From assembly GCA_029990175.1 (NCBI GenBank), contig JARKIP010000022.1:21798001-21862000 (forward strand): a stretch of 64,000 bases of DNA, written 5' to 3'. The notes below the pieces were generated by a model, which was not told where the DNA came from, did not search any database, and saw nothing but the letters and a program-made list of their open reading frames with translations. Shown here one piece after another: positions 23,030 to 35,339 of this stretch (the stretch's first letter is position 1; the number at the start of each line of letters is the position of its first letter). Source of the stretch: Petunia secreta (lineage: Eukaryota > Streptophyta > Magnoliopsida > Solanales > Solanaceae). A program made the translations under genes and the position numbers.

Positions 23030-26000
23030 TCCTCCCCTTCTTGAGAAGATTTTGTCCTCGAAATCGAAGCATCATCCACAACCTCTTCATCATTATGCAC
23101 AGCCTCTTCATTACCTACATTCAAAGGAACCAAGTCACTAACATTGAAAGTATTAGAAACTTGATACTCACTTGGCAAGTCGACCACATAAGCATTGTTG
23201 TTTATCTTCGAGAGCACTTGGAATGGGCCATCTCCTCGGGGTGCCAACTTCCCTTTCCTAAGGTTTGGAAACCTTTCTTTCCGGAAGTGCACCCACACAT
23301 AGTCACCCTTCTTGAGTTCCACCTTCTTGCGTCCTTTGTTCTTCTTGGCGGCAACCTTAGCATAAGCTTCCTCTAAGTTCTTCTTCGCCTTTGCATGGAG
23401 TTCAACCAAAGCCTTGGCTCTAGCTTTACCTTCAAAATTAACAACCATTTCCCTTTGCAAAGGGGTTAGATCAAGGGGAATCAAGGGGTTAAATCCATAA
23501 ACACACTCGAATGGAGTCATGCCTATCATGCTATGCAATGTGCGATTGTAGGCAAACTCTATAAGAGGTAGACGATCAATCCAAGTCCCGGCCTTACCTC
23601 GAGTCATGGCTCTAAGAAGAGCGCCCAAGGTTCGGTTTACCACTTCCGTTTGTCCATCGGTTTGGGGGTGGTGGGACGTGGAGAACAAGAGCTTGGTGCC
23701 TAAAGCACCCCATAAACACCTCCAAAAATGACTTAGGAACTTAGTGTCCCTATCACTCACTATGGTTTGAGGCACACCATGCAACTTCAAAACATTTTCA
23801 ATAAACAAAGTTGCCACATGTTGTGCATGGAATGAAATGAGCCATTTTGGAGAACCTATCCACAACAACATAAATGCTATCATGGCCCCCTCTAGTCCTT
23901 GGAAATCCCATCACAAAATCCATTGAGATATCCAACCATGGACTAGTAGGTACGGGGAGAGGGGTATACAACCCATGAGGGTGGGCTTTAGATTTGGCTC
24001 GCTTGCACTCAAGGCAATTAGCGCAAAACTTTTCCACATGCACCCTCATCTTTGGCCAATGGAATTGTTCTTGAAGAATGGCCAAAGTCTTTCTTGTGCC
24101 AAAATGTCCCATGAGTCCCCCGCAATGTGCTTCATGCACACGCAACTCTCTCCAAGAGGACTCCGGAATGCACACTCTACCATTTTTGAAGATATAACCA
24201 TTAACCCATTGGTATTGGTCAACTCTCTCCCCTTTCTCTAGAGTGTCATGGACACTCTTTAGCTTTGGGTTATGAGCATACATCAATTTAATGCTCTCAA
24301 AACCCATGAGCTTAGAGGTGAGAGTGGTGGCTAAAGCAAACTTTCTTGAAAGCGCATCCGCCACAACATTGTCTTTCCCTTTCTTGTATTGGATCACATA
24401 GGGAAAAGACTCAATGAATTCAACCCACTTGGCATGTCTCTTATTGAGCTTCTCTTGGCCTCTCAAATGCTTGAGTGACTCATGGTCACTCTTGATTACA
24501 AACTCACGAGGCCAAAGATAGTGTTGCCAATGGGCAAGGGCTCTCACAAGGGCATACAACTCCTTGTCATATGTAGAATAGTTCAAGGAGGCCCCTTTCA
24601 ACTTTTCACTAAAGTAGGCGATGGGTTTGCTATCTTGCATTAAAACACCACCAATTCCCACCCCCGAGGCATCACATTCAACCTCAAATGCCTTTCCGAA
24701 GTCGGGCAATTGCAATAGAGGGGCGGTACTCAACCTACTTTTCAACTCAAGGAAGGCCTTCTCTTGAGGCTCTCCCCAAACAAACGGTTGGTCTTTCTTC
24801 ACCAATTCGGTGAGTGGAGCGGCAATGGAGCTAAAGTCCTTCACAAATCGCCTATAAAAGCTTGCGAGACCATGAAAGCTCCTCACTTGAGTCACGGTAG
24901 TGGGAGTAGGCCAATCACGTATGGCCTCTACCTTAGACTCATCCACCTCCACTCCTTGGGCACTCACAACAAACCCAAGGAAGACCACCTTCTCAACACC
25001 AAAGGCACACTTTTTAAAATTAGCATAGAGCTTTTCGGCTCTCAACTTTTCAAGCACTAGCCTAAGGTGTTCAACATGGTCGTCTATTGATTTGCTATAG
25101 ATCAATATATGGTCAAAATAGACGACCACAAACTTGTTGATGAATAGCTTTAGAACATGGTTCATTAATCTCATGAAAGTGCTAGGTGCATTGGAGAGCC
25201 CAAAGGGCATCACTAACCATTCATAGAGACCAAATTTGGTCTTGAATGCGGTTTTCCATTCATCACCGGGTTTCATCCGGATTTGATGGTAGCCGGACCT
25301 AAGGTCAATTTTGCTAAACACACAGGAACCGCTCAATTCATCTAACATATCATCAAGTCGGGGAATAGGATGACGGTACTTTACCGTTATTTTGTTCACG
25401 GCCCGACAATCAACACACATTCTCCAAGTGCCGTCCTTTTTGGGAACAAGGATCACGGGCACGTCACATGGACTCAAGCTTTCCCTCACCAAACCTTTAG
25501 TGAGCAATTCATCAACTTGCTTTTGCAACTCTCTTGTGTCTTCCGGGTTGCTCCTATAGGCCGGTTTGTTCGGGATTTGGGATCCCGGGACAAAGTCTAT
25601 TTGATGCTCAATGCCCCTCAAAGGAGGCAATCCATCCGGCATTTCATCCGGGAACATGTCACCAAAATCCTTCAAAACATTCTCAAACACACTAGGCAAA
25701 AGGTTAGAAGAAAAATCACAATTAGAGTTTAGAACCATACCTTTATGCACTAGGCATATGAGAAGCTTGTTGCCATCATTTCCTCTTAGGACCTCGCCCG
25801 GTTGCATCATGGCACATATGCCACCGGTAGAAGTTGGTGGGATTGCCACCAAGTTTTTGGACAAAGGGCTAGTCTCAACAACCGACTTAGCCTTTGCCAC
25901 TTCTCTCAACTCCCGCATCCGTTTGTAATCATCGCTCACTTGTTTGGGAGTCATAGGTTGGAGCACAAACTTTTTCCCCTCATGCGTCACCGTATAGGTG

Positions 26001-26899
26001 TTGGCATGACCATTATGAACCACACGTCGATCAAATTGCCAAGGCCTACCAAAGAGTAGGTGGCATGCTTGCATAGGCACGACATCGAACATGTGTTCAT
26101 CCACATAGTTCCCAATCTTGAACTTGATCAAACATTGCTTAACCACCCTCAACTCACCACACTCACTAAGCCATTGAAGCCTATAAGGATTTGGGTGTTT
26201 CAAGGTAGGTATTTTCAGTTGGGTGACTAGTGTTTGGCTAATAACATTAGCACAACTTCCCGAGTCAATGATCATAGAGCAAATGAGACCCATGACTCGG
26301 CATTTGGAATGAAAAAGATTCTCTCGTTGTAAGGTCTCAACATCCTCCACACACATGGCTCCTAGACTCCTCCTCACAACAAGGAAGGCATGGGAGTCAT
26401 CATCTTCGATCATAGTAATCTCCCCTTCATCTCCCTCATCCTCATCACCCTCTACTCCCTCTTCTTCCTCGGGCTCACTATCTTGCTCATAGACCAAGTC
26501 ACCAACAAGAACCATAGTTTTCCGAGTAGGACAGTCTTTAGAGAGATGACCATATCCCTTACACTTAAAGCATTGAGTAGAAGAAGAGATTGGATTACTC
26601 AATTGAGTTCTAGAGTTACCTCCCACGGGTTGTGTCGACCTTTCAAAAGGCTTTTTCACTTCCTTGCTAGCACTTGCACCACTTGCACTTGGGAATTTGG
26701 CATTAGTTGTAGGAGACTTCCAATCCTTTGGCTTGTTCAATGGGGTAATAGCATTACTCTTGTAGCGAAGGGATTTCTCCTCTTTGAGCCACTTCTCGGC
26801 TTCAACCGCATCCTCATATAGCTTGTAGTGATCATTGTACTTGTGAAACTTCAAAAGTGAAGCTATGTCTCGGTTTAAGCCCCCTTTGAAACGGATCAT
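22735..26899 (-). pseudogene. pol: Chromoviral pol: zinc knuckle, protease, RT, RNase H, integrase; one frameshift, mutated RT motif
   Basis: The first 1033-codon frame (26899-23798) carries a CCHC knuckle CFKCKGYGHLSKDC near residue 110, protease DSG near residue 212, RT about residues 410-650, RNase H about 715-830, and the HHCC zinc region and first Asp (SMDFV) of integrase. The RT box reads YFDH instead of YFDD (codon 25109-25111). A one-base frameshift near 23830 moves to the second frame, which holds the integrase motifs VSDRD and QTDGQTEVVNR (second Asp and Glu intact), the basic GPFQVL tail, and RPFTRSQAK. The last 98 codons lie inside the 3' LTR and end in a Gly-Pro-rich tail. There is no chromodomain, which fits CRM. 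Confidence 0.9.
23030..23042 (-). other. Polypurine tract of the CRM-type element
   Basis: On the minus strand AAGAAGGGGAGGA directly abuts the 3' LTR. It lies inside the pol frame, which continues through it into the LTR. Confidence 0.8.
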
Positions 26900-27888
26900 G
26901 GCCGTCTCATTTCCAAGTCTAGAGTCATCCGGATTTGTTCAAACTCATTGAAGTACTCCCCAACCGACTTGGAACCTTGTTTCAATTCATAGAGACGCTT
27001 TTGTTGGTCCACTCGGTATTGGTTAGTCAAGTACTTTTCATCCATCACACGGATCAACTCATCCCAAGTAAGATTAAGAACCATCCCCGTCCTCCTTCTA
27101 TTCCTCTTTACCGACTCCTACCATGTAGAAGCAAAGGACTCAAAGGTAGAGATAGCATACTTAGTCTTCTTCACTTCGGGCATGTCATTGGTGTCAAATA
27201 TACGTTCCATGGACAACTTCCAATCAATGTACTCCACCAGATCACTACTCCCTTTGAAAGGAGGAATAGTAATCTTCACACTATTAAGATTGTTGTTGTT
27301 GTCACGACCCCCACGGAATGGCTCCGGTTGGCCCCCATAGTGGTCTTCATTCACACCATACTCCCTCCTTGCATTCCCTCCAACAAATCCCATAGGTGGC
27401 CCTCGACCTCGGCCTCTACCTCGATCCACATTACGACCCCAATTCATACCACGTCTTGGTTGAAAGTGATCATCAAAACCATACACATCATCACCATATT
27501 CGGCTTCCTCCCCTTCTTGAGCTTCATCGACTTGCTCAAGAGGTTGCACGTTTCGTATGGGTCTTGGTAATGGGATGTTTCTTGGGGGATTACCCAAGAT
27601 ACGGGGAATGCCCGTTTGTTCAATTCTCTCTCGATCTTCCTTTACCCGTTGTTGATTGAGCAATTCAACAACTTGCTCCGGGGTAAAGGTAGGGCTACTC
27701 GAGCCTTCACCGGTCTCAATTTGGACACTCGGGGTCCCCTTTTCAATTGGGACACTCGGGGTCCCTTGGTCTCCTTGGGTACTTGAGGCACCCTTTTCAA
27801 GTGACTCAATCCTTTGAGTCATAACATCCATCTTGGCAAGAAGGCTAGCCAAGGCCTCCTTGATGAAATCTTGACCTTCGTTGGCCAT
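26896..27888 (-). pseudogene. gag: Chromoviral Gag (N-terminal and core)
   Basis: I prefer the start at ATG 27888 (MANEGQDF) over the upstream in-frame ATG 27912, because the latter adds only a short hydrophobic run. The N-terminal part is a coiled-coil-like, Gln/Glu-rich region. A short duplicated GTPSV motif follows, then an Arg-Gly-rich segment (GRGRGRGPP) and the start of the Gag core (FKGSSDLVEYIDWKLSMERIF). TAG at 27118-27120 interrupts, the frame continues to 26896 (KRLYELKQGSKSVGEYFNEF), and a frameshift near 26900-26930 leads into the frame of the zinc knuckle and pol. Gag and pol were most likely one polyprotein. Confidence 0.85.
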
Positions 27889-27912
27889 TGTACCTACAAA
27901 GAAAAGAAACAA

Positions 27913-28932
27913 GAGTTAGTTAAAACACCTCACTCGCTCCCTCACTTGTGTTCACTCGGATCACTCGTATGGTGGTGATGGCTATTTCACTCTTGCTTGA
28001 ACTCAAAGCTTCACAAAGTTGAATAGTAAACCTAAACCTAATCACTCGACTCAAAAGCCAAATGTACTCCGGGGTGAGTGGAGTTAATAGGACTCGATTG
28101 GAACGCTAAGCACTTTGAGTGAGGACTTGAGTCAAAAGACACTACGGGTCTTCTTTGAGTTCTAGTCTCCGTTCTAAGGCACGATGGTCCTAGTAGCTTG
28201 AAGTAATTAGTACTAATCGAGTAGGATTATACTCTAATAATACTAATTAGAAGCAATGCAAACAACAAAACAAGCGAACCTAGAAGAAACTACCCGATTC
28301 CCAACTCTTCAGGAAGTAGGCGCCCCACCTGTTTGGACTAGGTGGTCCGCCTGGTGTCTGCAGTGGGGAGTAGGCGGTCAGCATACTCTGAGTAGGTGGT
28401 CCGCCTCTGTAAAGTCCAGAGAGCAAGCAAAAATCAGGCGGTCCGCCCGTTTTGCTAGGCGCTCCGCCTACTGCAAGTTTCAGCACAGTTCAAACACGAT
28501 TTTCTTGGTTTTGCACCCAAAAATTCATCAATCCACACGTTGTTTTATCAATCCGAAGGTACCCAAGCGTTGTTTCAAGCACAGAGATCAAACCTCAATC
28601 AAATTTCAACATTCCACCATGTTCATAGCTAGGGTTTCAAATTTTCAAATTCTTCAAGGGTTTCAAATTTTCAATCCTTGTGTTTCTACTTCAAATTCGA
28701 TGCTCAGGGTACCAAAAGAACGGGTTTCCAACAAGGAACAAACTCCAATATCAATCAAGAAATGGGTCCAACAAACCAAGATTCTATGAATTTTTTTTTT
28801 TGTTTTTCAACTTTTTCTATTTTTTTGTGTTTTCTTCTTTTTCTTCAACAACAAATAAGAACCTAAGATAGAAACAAACCTAGGCACGAAGAATCAAGGA
28901 TCAGGGGTTTGTAGAAACAAAACCCGAGCCTT
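27913..28932 (-). other. 5' leader of the CRM-type element
   Basis: Untranslated region between the primer-binding site and gag. It holds a second GC-rich array (about 28316-28470) with the same AGGCGGTCCGCC words as the LTR, and a direct repeat of AGGGTTTCAAATTTTCAA near 28632 and 28658. ORFs here are by-products. Confidence 0.65.
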
Positions 28933-28944
28933 GCTCTGATACCA
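28933..28944 (-). other. Primer-binding site, initiator tRNA-Met (CRM-type element)
   Basis: Minus strand TGGTATCAGAGC, three bases inside the right LTR boundary. The site is complementary to the 3' end of initiator tRNA-Met. Confidence 0.92.
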
Positions 28945-28947
28945 AGA

Positions 28948-29787
28948 TGATAAGAATCAAATCAATACGCGGAAAATAAAGATAGGAGCGAGACACTACT
29001 CGAACTCCCTACAAGGTAACCACGGAGAACTTGTTCCGTGATACCCTCGTATCGGCGTGAAGGAGGACCTACGCTATGCAACTACCCTCGAGTCACACTT
29101 GGAACTCACAAATAGAATGATCGGGTTTTTGGTTCAAGACTCAACTAGGTTCCACTAGTGAATTCAAGCAACCAAGACAAAGGGTTCTCCAAACAAGAGA
29201 TAGTTTCTTTTCATCATTCATATAATTCAAGGTAGACTAAGGTTTGAATAGGTTTGTGAAGTATTTATAGACTTCACTTACATGTAATGAAAGCTCAAAA
29301 ATACCCCCAAAGTGGGTTAAAACAATAAAGGCCTCATAGGGCTATAGTTGTCCAAAACATAGCAAATAAACTAGGAATCCCGCATCCTTCAGCTCACTAG
29401 GCGCCCCAAGTAGGCGCCCAGCCTAGTGGAGTAGGCAGTCAGCCTACTTGGAGTGGGCGGCCAGCCCCTTTGGAGTAGGCGGTCTGCCCGTTTTACAGAG
29501 GTGGTCCGCCTAGAGGAAATCCAGAGAGTGATAAAAAACTAGGCGGCCGGCCTAGTTGAGTAGGCGGTCCGCCTGGTGCTGTGGCCTCTTGAGTTGCTTC
29601 CAAAAGTGCTCCGGATGCCTCGTCAAGTGTACTAGAAGGTCCTCCATCCATGGCGCACCAAAGCATAGTCTTCAAGTCGCTCCCGAGGCCTTCTTCCATA
29701 CCCTTCCATATCAAGTGAAGATGGGTATCTTGGATCAACTTGGCTTGACTCCGAGTGAAGGGTCTTGAGGGGGTTTGGGTCTTATCA
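28948..29787 (-). repeat. 5' LTR of the CRM-type element
   Basis: 840 bp, the same length as the left LTR and about 98% identical. It carries a dead copy of the pol C-terminal coding stretch (29493-29738), a by-product of the LTR duplication. It is followed by CTTAT at 29788-29792. Confidence 0.93.
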
Positions 29788-30743
29788 CTTATGCAAGGTT
29801 ATGGTTGTGGGATTATACATGGGTTATACACAATTAGACATAGTATGCAGTGTGTGTGTATACTCTTTAACTACTGCATCATGTATAGGCGATCTCCAAA
29901 CTTGTGACTTCGCTTCCTCAAAGACGATATAACTATCGTGATTATTTTTTCATGCAATCTTTCATTTTTTGGATTATAATTGACTGTTAAACTTTGATTT
30001 TTTTTTTACAATCCACTAGTTTCTGAGGGATCATTGGTCCTTTCTTTCTTCTCTTGGATCTATGTTTTTCTTTTTGGTATATTATTTGGTGAATTTGTGG
30101 TGCTCTGTGTCATCAGGAGAGGTGTTGCTTCTCTTTCAACACGAATTAGAAACAACATAGTGTATGTTTGAAAAAGTGGCCTTAACAATGAAAAGTATAT
30201 GGGTTGTAAGAAATATATGTTTGGCGGCTGGTTGTGTTTTTTCCATCTTTCGAAGTTATCTAACTTTTCGAAATGGGCTAAAGGACCAATTATATAAGTT
30301 AAGAGATTGGATTCGAGTAACCATGTAGATCAATCGGGATCCATATCTAATAACTAATAACTAATTATAGTTATATATATGAAAATAGAAAAAAAAAGGA
30401 GCACTCCTTTTAGGAATATAAAAAAAGGTTTTTATAAACCAACACACCTTTTTAACTCTTCTCCTTCTCTTCCAACTATAGAAACAACTCATTCAGTGGA
30501 AGATTTTTAAGAAGATAGATCTTCTATGAATATTGGAACACATCTATAATCAAGTACGTCTTTAGACTGTGACTTTTATGGTGTAGTTCGTGTTTATAAA
30601 TGTGATTGCACTACCGACTAGTGAAACAAATATGAATTGATCTTGGATGAAATTTGTATTTAACAGATGGTAAATAATCCTTCATCGGTATCAAAACCAA
30701 GTTATTTGTTTCATAGTCATACATTTATTTTTCGAGATGCTGG
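29788..30743. other. Spacer between chromovirus and Tekay element, no gene recognised
   Basis: Begins with the right copy of CTTAT and resumes TATA/TGTATA-type sequence. It becomes AT-rich with a poly-A/poly-T part near 30380-30430. It ends with GCTGG (30739-30743), the left target-site duplication of the next element. A GGTATCAAAACCAAG string near 30690 hints at an old Copia remnant but has no coding support. Confidence 0.5.
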
Positions 30744-32349
30744 TGTCACGACCTAACCTAGGGCCGCGAAGGATAACCGACACTAAGTGTCGATTATCGC
30801 TAAACCTGTTAATAATCTATGAATTATAGAGATGAGCTGGCAACCTGGTTATGAATACATACATATTTACTGAAAACATAAAGTATGGAAAGATGACAAG
30901 GCTATCACACGATAATATATATAACATACTGACTGCACCACACAGGGACACATCTACATGCCTCTAAGAGTGCTGAACTGAATATACAAAAGATGGGACA
31001 AGGCCCCGCCATACCTACTCGATATCTGTACAACATACCAAAAGTAGTATACTCCGGAAGAGACGGAGTCACTCCAACAGCTGGTAGATAGCCTACTAAC
31101 ATGGCTCAGGGTCTGCTCTCTCTATAACTGGATGATTCGCAAAAATAGAACCAGTACTATACAATACACGGAAATGGATACCCGGATAAACTGATAAGAT
31201 AAACATGTTAAACGATAACAAGATGAGACAACTGGATGACATATAAATCGGTAGATGGAATGTCTGGATAGCACCACTTTCCTGCCTTTCGACCTAATTT
31301 TCAGAGTGCAGATCAAAGATATAGACTTCATGGTCTTCATGAAAGTTTTAGATATATGTCTTAGGGTTCTGGGGATTCTTAAAGCATCTAAATATCAATC
31401 TTGTACAAGGAGTTATGATCAATATACTAACTGCTGTCCAAAGATCATAATGATTTTCCAGATTTTGAAACGTTTTGTCTTGCTGATTCGGACGTCTTTC
31501 ACCTTGGATTTTAGTACCAAATTAAGTATATACAAGGTTTACTTGATACCATACCAGTTTCTCACAAGAAACACTATGTTTAGAACTAAAAAAAATGTCA
31601 AAGGCTAAAAGATACATGCCTTGCCAAAAGAAAGGTTTAATCTTACATACCTTTGATGTTTCTAGCTTCTAAACTTTGTTTCCTTTGAATTCCACACCTT
31701 CTAAAGCATAAAAAAGCTATAACATAGAATTTAGGTACTTTACTTAGCCATGAAGTAATTTTAAAACTCAAACTATAGACGAAATTGAAGGTAGCATAAC
31801 GTTACCTTAATCACGTAGAGCATTTTGACGCAATCCGTCTTCAGTTTCGAGTTAAGATTGATGTTGTTTCTTCAAAATCATAAAGATTGGTTTTAGACTC
31901 AAGAAAGGGCCGTTTCTATTGTGGGGTTTCTGCTAAATGTCGAGAGAGAGAATGATTTCTCTTTTATAATAAAAATATTTCATTTCTAGCCCTCTTTTGC
32001 GCTTATGTCCCTTTTTCTGGTCTAACTTCTGATACTCATATCTTTTTATCCAGACATTGTATGAACAAACCGTCAAAAGTTTTGGAAGCTATACTCCAAG
32101 ACCTTCAATTTGGTATATCATATGCCCCTAAAAGAACTTATATAACACACAGAATTAATTGCTGAAAAAGCTCTGTTACAAGGCAAATCCTTAGACGGTT
32201 TTTTCGCAACTTAAATCTGATTTTTCCCAACCTTTATATTCAACATATAAAAGTCATATATGGTCCAATTATGACTTTAAGATCACTTAAATTATTCTTA
32301 ACCTGTCATTAGAATGATATACCTTATTTTGGACATACGAGGTGTAACA
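30744..32349 (-). repeat. 3' LTR of the Tekay element, internally deleted
   Basis: 1606 bp. Collinear with the right LTR except that about 874 bp (after allowing for the solo LTR) is missing at 31123, at a CTCTCT/CTCCT stretch that could have served as microhomology. Confidence 0.88.
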
Positions 32350-32366
32350 ATCTTCCCCCCTTAGGA
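32350..32366 (-). other. Polypurine tract of the Tekay element
   Basis: The minus strand reads AAGGGGGGAAGAT next to the 3' LTR. Confidence 0.8.
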
Positions 32367-32420
32367 ACTTTTGTCCTCAAATGTGAAATGAAGTATGCAA
32401 AAGCATTAAACAAGGATTTA

Positions 32421-35250
32421 TTATATACCTGAAGTAGTGAAGAGATGTTGATACTTTTCTCTCATATCATTCTCAGCTTCCCAAGTTATTTCCTCTACGG
32501 TATTGCTTCGCCATAGCACCTTAACTGAAGGAATGTCTTTCGTCCTTAGTCGACGAATCTGCCTATCTAAGATTGCAATTGGCATCTCTTGATAAGTTAA
32601 TTGCTCCGTGATCTGTACATCAGCTACTGGTACAACTCTAGAAGGATCTCCAACACATTTTCTGAGCATAGAAACATGGCATACTGGATGTACCTCCTGA
32701 AGGTCTGCTGGAAGGTCTAACTCATACGCTACACGCCCAACTCGCCTGATAACCTGATATGGACCAATAAATCTAGGGCTAAACTTCCCCTTCTTTCCAA
32801 ATCTCATAACGCCTTTCATAGGTGATAATTTCAGGAATACCCAATCGCCAATCTGAAATTCTAAATCTCGACGTCGATTATCTGCATATGACTTCTGTCT
32901 GCTAATAATATTTACCTGATCAACTTGACTTTATCAACGGCTTGTTGGATTAAATCTGGACCTATCAATTGAGACTCTCCAACCTCGAACCATCCTATAA
33001 GAGACCTGCATTTGCGCCCATACAAAGCTTTATATGGCGCCATCTGTATGCTGGAATGATAGCTATTATTATTTGCAAACTCTATCAACGGTAGATGATC
33101 ACTCCAACTGCCTCCAAAATCTAATACGCAAGCTCTAAGCATATCTTCTAAGGTCTGAATGGTCCGCTCAGCCTGTTCGTCTGTCTGTGGATGAAATGCT
33201 GTACTCAGATTCACCTGTGTCCCTAAACCTGTCTGGAATGATCACCAGAAATTTGCTGTAAACTGTGCGCCCCTGTCTGAAATGATAGATACTGGAATAC
33301 CATGTAGGCGCACGATCTCTCTGATATAAAGTCTAGCATAATCCTCCGCTGTATATGTAGTTCTGCAAGAAATGAGCTTATTTAGTAAGCCTGTCAACTA
33401 TAACCCAAATAGAGTCATACCTGCTCCGCGTACGGGGCAAGCCTGTAATGAAGTCCATATTCAATGCTTCCCATTTTCATGATGGAATCTCGATTTCCTG
33501 TAACAAGCCACTAGGTTTTTGATGCTCGACCTTAACCTGTTGGCAGTTAGGACACTGAGCCACAAATTCTGCTATATCACGCTTCATTCCGTCCCACCAG
33601 TAAATTTGCTTAAGATCATGATATATCTTAGTCGAACCTGGATGAACAGTGTACCTGGAATAGTGTGCCTCAGTCATAATCTGTCCACGTAAATCTGCAA
33701 CATCAGGAACACAAAGTCTATCTTTATACCTAAGAACCCCATCACTAGTAACCCTATATATTGACTGTGGTTTTCTTCTGGCTATTTGTTTGTATTTAAT
33801 TAGAAGTGGATCCTCATACTGACGCTGTTTTACTTCTGTAACTAGGCAAGTAGTGGATGCTTTCTGAACTGTAACTCCTGCGTCCTCTGAATCTATTAAT
33901 CTGACTCCCATGCTAGCCTACTGGTGGAGTGCATGAGCTAACTCTCTTTCCTGTGGCTGTAAATAAGATAGACTACCCATAGACTTACGACTAAGGGCAT
34001 CAGCAACAACATTCGCTTTGCCCGGATGATATAGAATGTCCACGTCGTAGTCCTTCAGCAACTCTAGCCACTGCCTCTGTTGTAGGTTTAGCTCCTTTTG
34101 CTTAAATATGTACTGGAGGCTCTTGTGGTCTGTATAAATATCAACATGAACTCCATACAAATAATGTCTCCAAATCTTTAATGCATGAATTACTGCTGCA
34201 AGCTCCAGATCATGGGTAGGGTAGTTCTGCTCGTGCTTTTTCAGCTGCCTGGAAACATAAGCAATTACTCTTCCGTGCTGCATCAAAACACAACCAAGAC
34301 CAATTCGAGAAGTGTCACAGTAAATGACATAATCCTCAGATCCCTTTGGAAGTGTAAGTACTGGAGCTGTTATCAACCTGTTCTTTAGTTCTTGGAAGCT
34401 GTGCTCGCAAGAATCAGACCACTCAAATTTAGCTGTTTTCTGTGTCAATTTGGTCAGTGGAGCTGCAATGGAGGAAAAACCCTCTACAAACCTTCTGTAA
34501 TAACCTGCCAAATCTAGAAAACTACGTACTTCAGTTGGCGTTGTAGGTCTGGGCCAATTCTGCACAACCTCAATCTTCTGGCCATCTACTTTAATTCCTT
34601 CTGCTGAAACTATATGGCGAAGAAATGCCACTGAATCTAACCAGAATTCACACTTTGAGAACTTAGCAAATAATTGTTGGTCCTGAAGAGTACCCAATAC
34701 TATGCGCAGGTGCTCCGCATGCTCTGATTCAGACTTTGAATAGATGAGAATATCATCAATAAATATAATCACAAATAAATCTAGATAAGGCCTGAATACG
34801 CTGTTCATCAGATCCATAAATACTATAGGGGCATTAGTGAGTCCAAACGACATTACTAAAAACTCATAATGGCCATACCTAGTCCTGAATGCAGTCTTAG
34901 GTATATCATATTTTCAAACTCTAACCTGATGGTAGCCTGATCGCAAATCTATCTTCGAGAAGTACTTGGCACCCTGAAGCTGGTCGAACTAGTCATTAAT
35001 CTTGGGCAGAGGGTATTTATTCCATATTATGACTTTATTTAACTATCTATAATCTATGCACATGCGTAGAGAGCCATCTTTCTTTTTCACAAATAATACC
35101 GAGGATCTCCACGAGGAAATGTTGGGTCTGATGAGGTCTTTATCTAACAAATCCTTCAGTTGCTCCTTAAGTTCTTTCTGTTATGCAGGTGCCATCCTGA
35201 AGAACATGCCCCTGATAGCGTGCTAGTGCTAAGGAGGCAACTGGTGATCT
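32421..35250 (-). pseudogene. pol: Tekay-type pol: RT, RNase H, integrase, chromodomain; protease deleted
   Basis: From right to left: remnants of RT fingers (VKKKDGSLRMCIDYR and KIDLRSGYHQ in broken frames, 34930-35200). Then a 311-codon frame 34853-33918 with the catalytic FIDDILIYSK box, RNase H (DTSRIGLGCVLMQ, TDHKSL) and VVADALSRKS. Integrase pieces follow: the zinc region with HPG...CPNC at 33477-33911, and the core with DEQAERTIQTLE at 32912-33214. The C-terminal frame 32421-32819 ends in a chromodomain (RLRTKDIPSVKVLW then EEITWEAE). Upstream, zinc-knuckle remnants run straight into the RT entry (FRMAPA near 35190), so the protease is deleted. At least four breaks in frame. Confidence 0.85.
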
Positions 35251-35339
35251 AGCTGGCTGGGCGGCACCACTACGACCCCTAGTCTGGAAATCTCTCATGA
35301 AATGGTCAGCCTTTTGAAAAATATACGAGTATCAACTGC

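Larger units (their letters stand above)
22190..29787 (-). mobile_element. Full-length CRM-type chromovirus (Ty3/Gypsy), minus strand
   Basis: Two 840-bp LTRs (22190-23029 and 28948-29787) start TGATAAG and end CTTATCA. The 5-bp duplication CTTAT flanks the element. Next to the right LTR is an initiator-tRNA-Met primer-binding site, and next to the left LTR a polypurine tract, so transcription runs right to left. The LTRs differ at about 17 of 840 positions by eye (2%). Gag-pol is nearly complete but has one stop, two frameshifts and a mutated RT catalytic motif. The lack of a chromodomain and the extension of pol into the LTR point to the CRM clade. Confidence 0.93.

Noticed and set aside
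24764..27659. Plus-strand ORFs of up to 211 codons opposite the chromovirus gag-pol
   Set aside because: They are antisense shadows of the well supported minus-strand pol and gag.
29493..29738. Separate small CDS in the right CRM LTR
   Set aside because: It is the LTR copy of the pol C-terminus (22735-22980) without the rest of pol.
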